Assembly (NCBI GenBank): GCA_036265435.1
Contig: DATAPB010000016.1
Coordinates: forward strand, 1 to 25,577
DNA from: DASUPK01 sp036265435
Lineage (GTDB): Bacteria > Actinomycetota > Thermoleophilia > Solirubrobacterales > 70-9
Length of the DNA: 25,577 nucleotides
Direction: 5' to 3'
The notes beneath the pieces are model-generated. The model made no database searches. It was given only the letters and a program-made list of their open reading frames with translations, and was not told the origin of the DNA. Positions 22,722 to 25,577 of the stretch are shown here, piece by piece (the stretch's first letter is position 1; the number at the start of each line of letters is the position of its first letter). Made by a program: the position numbers and the translations under genes.

Positions 22722-23409
22722 CAGGGGGCGTGAACGCTGCCAGCGGTGGGGACTGGTAGCCGACCGCCCGATAGAGCGTGGCGCTCGGCTTGGCCAGCAG
22801 CCAGCGCCCGCCCGCCTGCTCGAGGTAGATCACGTCGTCCTCGACGGAGACGTACTTGCGATCGGAGAAGTGGTGGGTGACCGTTGCGCTCACCCGCGCG
22901 CGGCCATCTCCGAGGTCCTCCGGTTGCACCTCGACCAGCGTCGTCCTGCGCCACGCGGGACCGCCTCCAGGCGGTGGTGTCCCGATCGAGGCGCGCAGTG
23001 AGGGGACGCAGCCGGCGCGCCGCTTCGGCAGCAGGCCCAGGTCGAGGGCACCGGGAGCGAAGATCGTGCAGACGTGGCTCGCATCGTGGCGGTCGAGCGC
23101 CCTGATGTAGTCGGCGACTGCAGCCGTCGCGCCCGATCTGTCCTCGCCGGAGAGCTCGCCGCTCGCCTTCGGGCCTACGGCGGGGACACCCGGGTTCGCC
23201 TCGGTGGCGGCGGGGCCCTCGGCCGCCTGCTCCTCCGGATCCGCGGGTTCCACGGCGCCGGGGGGCAGCTTGCCGGTGACGACCCCGGCGGTCGCGCCGC
23301 TCGTGGTCGGGACCGCGGCCTGCGTGGTGGAGTTCCCCTTGCCGGACCCGCCGCCGCAGCCGGCGACGCCGAGCACGACCAGGGTGAGGAGGATGGCCGG
23401 GGTCCTCAT
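22711..23409 (-). CDS. Putative lipoprotein with NTF2-like C-terminal domain
   Basis: A 232-aa exported lipoprotein. The signal MRTPAILLTLVVLGVAGC has a lipobox (VAGC), so the Cys is probably lipidated and anchored outside the membrane. It is followed by a low-complexity Gly/Ser/Thr/Pro and acidic linker of about 80 residues. The C-terminal part (AAVADYIRALDRHDASHVCTIFAPGA ... ARVSATVTHHFSDRKYVSVEDDVIYLEQAGGRWLLAKP) has the helix then beta-sheet order of NTF2-like domains seen in many actinobacterial lipoproteins. Function unknown. ATG 23409 is chosen because the signal peptide starts there and TAGCCT lies 7 bases upstream; GTG 23442 is the alternative. Confidence 0.82.
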   Translation of the reverse strand: MRTPAILLTLVVLGVAGCGGGSGKGNSTTQAAVPTTSGATAGVVTGKLPPGAVEPADPEEQAAEGPAATEANPGVPAVGPKASGELSGEDRSGATAAVADYIRALDRHDASHVCTIFAPGALDLGLLPKRRAGCVPSLRASIGTPPPGGGPAWRRTTLVEVQPEDLGDGRARVSATVTHHFSDRKYVSVEDDVIYLEQAGGRWLLAKPSATLYRAVGYQSPPLAAFTPPAGW

Positions 23410-23416
23410 GGCCGGG

Positions 23417-23422
23417 AGGCTA
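23417..23422 (-). promoter_or_regulatory. Putative -10 box of the lipoprotein gene, leaderless
   Basis: On the minus strand TAGCCT ends 7 bases before the ATG at 23409. No Shine-Dalgarno is present between them and the -35 is weak. Confidence 0.35.
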
Positions 23423-23584
23423 GGGCCACTTCGTGGATTCACCCACCGTCCGGAAGGGGTTCCGTCGGCGGCGATTCATAGGCTCCAACCAAGTGCCGCC
23501 CGCTGCTACCCTCGCCGCCCGGTCCTGAGTCAGTTGCGATCTGAGTCTGCCTTCCCCTACGACCAGGCGAAAGATGAGCCGCCG

Positions 23585-24502
23585 ATGGCGCACCTGAAGC
23601 CCGTCCCAGATCTCGAGCCAAAGCCCTCCGGCAAGGGCGAGGGCAGGCCGTCGATCGCGCAGCTCGAGCGCTACGCGACGGTGCTCCGGATCCACTGCGT
23701 GCGGATGCTCGCGGTCGCCAAGTCGGGGCACCTCGACAGCTCGCTGTCCGCGGCGGACATCGTCGCCGCCCTGTACTACCGCGTTCTTCGTCACGACTCA
23801 TCCAACCCGCGCTGGCCCGAGAGGGATCGCTTCGTCCTCTCCAAGGGGCACGCCGCGCCGATCCAATACGCGGCGCTCGCGGAGCACGGCTACTTCCCCG
23901 CCGACGACCTGATGGGGCTGCGCCAGATCGGCTCCCACCTCCAGGGCCATCCCGACATGACCCGCACGCCGGGGATCGAGGTCTCGACCGGATCGCTCGG
24001 ACAGGGACTCTCGATGAGCGTCGGCATCTGCCTCGCGCTGCGTCTCGATGGGCTGGCGGACACATCACAGGTGTTCACGCTGATGTCCGACGGCGACTGC
24101 CAGGAGGGCGAGAGCTGGGAGGGCGCGATGTCCGCCGCCCACTACGAGCTCGAGAACCTCACGGCGATCGTCGACTACAACCACCTCCAGACCGACGGCA
24201 CCACCGAGGAGGTCATGGACACCGGCGACGTACGCGCCAAGTTCGAGGCCTTCGGCTGGGATGCGGTCGAGATCGACGGCCACGACATGGATGCGGTCGT
24301 CGAGGCACTCGAGCGCAGCCGGACCCTCGACGGACCCGCGGCGATCGTCTGCCAGACGAAGAAGGGCCGAGGTGTCTCCTTCATGGAGGATCGCTTCGGC
24401 TTCCATGGCAAGCCGCCGAGCCAGGAGCAGGCCGAGCAGGCCATGGAGGAGCTCGAGGCCACCTACGAGCAGCAGACCAAGGCGCTGTCGGGGAGGAGCT
24501 GA
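23585..24502 (+). CDS. Transketolase, N-terminal (TPP-binding) subunit
   Basis: A 305-aa protein equal to the first third of classical transketolase, which with the next gene moves two-carbon units between sugar phosphates using thiamine diphosphate. Marks are SGHLDSSLSAADIVAALY, FVLSKGHAAPIQYAALAEHGYF, STGSLGQGLSMSVGICLAL and the TPP/Mg motif SDGDCQEGESWEGAMSAAHYELENLTAIVDYN. The C-terminus has KKGRGVSFMEDRFGFHGKPP. Split transketolases of this kind occur in archaea and many bacteria and may act in pentose or aromatic precursor supply. ATG 23585 is preferred because the long open frame upstream is antisense to the lipoprotein. It overlaps the next gene by one base (TGATG), indicating co-translation. 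Confidence 0.94.
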   Translation: MAHLKPVPDLEPKPSGKGEGRPSIAQLERYATVLRIHCVRMLAVAKSGHLDSSLSAADIVAALYYRVLRHDSSNPRWPERDRFVLSKGHAAPIQYAALAEHGYFPADDLMGLRQIGSHLQGHPDMTRTPGIEVSTGSLGQGLSMSVGICLALRLDGLADTSQVFTLMSDGDCQEGESWEGAMSAAHYELENLTAIVDYNHLQTDGTTEEVMDTGDVRAKFEAFGWDAVEIDGHDMDAVVEALERSRTLDGPAAIVCQTKKGRGVSFMEDRFGFHGKPPSQEQAEQAMEELEATYEQQTKALSGRS

Positions 24503-25521
24503 TGGCGAGCGAGCTGATCGACGCGGCCGAGCCGCAGAGCGAGGCGATCGCCACCCGACAGGCCTACGGCGATGCGCTCGTGGCGCTCGGCGAGAGCTAT
24601 CCCGAGGTCGTCGCGCTCGACGCCGATCTTGCCGTCTCGACTCAGTCGATGAAGTTCGGCAAGCAGTTCCCGGAGCGCTTCTTCAACGTCGGCGCCGCGG
24701 AGGCAAACATGATGTCGATGTCGTGCGGACTCGCCGCGACGGGCAAGGTGCCCTACGCCTCGACCTTCGCGATCTTCGCCACCTCGCGCTCCTACGACCA
24801 GGTTCGCCTCGGGATCGCCCACAACGGGCTCAAGGTCCGGATCGGCGCCTCCCACGGCGGCGTCTCCCTCGGCGAGGACGGCGCCTCACACCAGATGATC
24901 GAGGACATCGCGCTGATGCGGGCGATGCCGAAGATGCAGGTGGTCGTGCCGGCGGACTACAACCAGGCCTACACCGCGGTGATCGAGTCTTACGAGCGCT
25001 TCGACGGCCCGATGTACATGCGCTTCGGGCGGCCGAAGACGCCGATGGTCTACGACCGGATCCCGGACACGCTCGGCGCCGGGGTCGACGTCCTCCGCGA
25101 GGGCAAGGACATCTCGATCTTCACCTGCGGCCACATGGTCTGGCGTGGATTGGAGGCGGCCGAGACGCTGGAGCGCGAGGACGGGGTGGAGGCGGAGGTG
25201 GTCAACGTCTCGATCATCAAGCCGATCGACTCGCAGGCGGTCCTGAGCTCGCTCGCCAAGACCGGCGTAGCCGTCACCGCCGAGGAGCACCGCGTGGTCG
25301 GCGGGCTCGGCGACGCGATCCGGCAGGTGGCGGCAGAGCAGCATCCGGTCCCGGTCTTCGCTCTCGGCATGCAGGACGAGTTCGGCGTCTCGGGCACGGC
25401 CGAGGCGTGCATGGAGCACTTCGGCCTCACCGCGAGCGGCATCGCCGACCTCGCGCGGGAGGCGCTCCTGAAGAAGCCGATCGTGCAGCACCCGCCGATC
25501 CACGGCGGACCCTGGTCGTAG
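24502..25521 (+). CDS. Transketolase, C-terminal (pyrimidine-binding and C) subunit
   Basis: A 339-aa partner of the upstream subunit. The pyrimidine-binding domain shows EAIATRQAYGDALVALGESYPEVVALDADLAVST, FFNVGAAEANMMSMSCGLAATGK with the catalytic-type Glu, and HGGVSLGEDGASHQMIEDIALMRAMP. The C-terminal domain shows DISIFTCGHMVWRGLEAAETL, EVVNVSIIKPIDSQAVL and EEHRVVGGLGDAI. The two subunits together equal one full transketolase. Alternatives such as a 1-deoxyxylulose-phosphate synthase or 2-oxoacid dehydrogenase beta chain are less likely because the N-terminal partner is of clear transketolase type. Start and stop are well fixed by the TGATG overlap and the TAG at the end. Confidence 0.94.
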   Translation: MASELIDAAEPQSEAIATRQAYGDALVALGESYPEVVALDADLAVSTQSMKFGKQFPERFFNVGAAEANMMSMSCGLAATGKVPYASTFAIFATSRSYDQVRLGIAHNGLKVRIGASHGGVSLGEDGASHQMIEDIALMRAMPKMQVVVPADYNQAYTAVIESYERFDGPMYMRFGRPKTPMVYDRIPDTLGAGVDVLREGKDISIFTCGHMVWRGLEAAETLEREDGVEAEVVNVSIIKPIDSQAVLSSLAKTGVAVTAEEHRVVGGLGDAIRQVAAEQHPVPVFALGMQDEFGVSGTAEACMEHFGLTASGIADLAREALLKKPIVQHPPIHGGPWS

Positions 25522-25536
25522 TCTTCAGGCCGGGAG

Positions 25537-25577
25537 TCAGTACCGCAGGATCGCCGCGACGCCGCCGTGCTCGCGGA
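25537..25577 (-). CDS. Possible C-terminal end of a gene entering from the right
   Basis: On the minus strand a frame open from the window edge reads REHGGVAAILRY and then stops at TGA (plus positions 25537-25539). The sequence is protein-like and its end lies 15 bases from the transketolase stop, as for other convergent genes here. Twelve residues are too few to name a family. Confidence 0.35.
   Translation of the reverse strand, partial: REHGGVAAILRY

Overview
The window is 25.6 kb of GC-rich, gene-dense DNA with about 24 genes, many starting at GTG or TTG and several overlapping by 1-8 bases. Protein content (two-chain transketolase, FIST protein, ECF sigma factor coupled to an Ogt-type methyltransferase, secreted proteins with lysine-rich tails, SecA ending in a zinc motif) suggests a chromosomal segment of a high-GC actinobacterium. 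The class Thermoleophilia (Solirubrobacterales-like) is my best guess from general knowledge; no rRNA or other marker in the window tests it. I saw no tRNA, rRNA, CRISPR, insertion sequence, phage gene or replication origin.

Layout. 1-2234: a secreted glucose/sorbosone dehydrogenase cut by the window edge, then a sugar-nucleotide transferase. 2245-7804: an unknown protein on the minus strand, then comF, a secreted lipase, hpf and secA. 7851-10115: cupin, secreted M28 peptidase (minus) and methyltransferase. 10128-13972: an orphan histidine kinase (minus), then prfB with its +1 frameshift site, a FIST gene overlapping it, and a small membrane ORF. The order comF-hpf-secA-prfB is an old conserved order, interrupted here by accessory genes. 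13969-18569: ogt and an ECF sigma factor (minus, overlapping), nadC, a SnoaL-like protein, an Fpg-like glycosylase (minus) and nadA; that is base-damage repair interleaved with two of the three steps of de novo NAD synthesis. 18613-19713: a secreted trypsin-type protease. 22711-25521: a lipoprotein (minus) and the two chains of transketolase. A gene fragment may enter on the minus strand at the right edge.

The most unusual part is 19764-22688. Three tightly packed genes encode a MauE-like membrane domain fused to a thioredoxin-like domain, a cysteine-rich twin-arginine-type protein resembling the methylamine dehydrogenase light chain, and a CcdA-like thiol transporter fused to a beta-propeller-like domain. 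Together they look like a compressed and altered version of the methylamine dehydrogenase module: small chain, propeller, and thiol-handling maturation parts in three genes. The small chain seems to lack one of the two tryptophans needed for the TTQ cofactor and carries an added D-x-G-x-P repeat. Its function is unknown.

Regulatory signs: several genes have a TAnnnT box 6-8 bases before the start codon, suggesting leaderless mRNAs. hpf has a good promoter and a Shine-Dalgarno sequence in a hairpin loop. The MauE-like gene has its Shine-Dalgarno sequence inside a strong hairpin.
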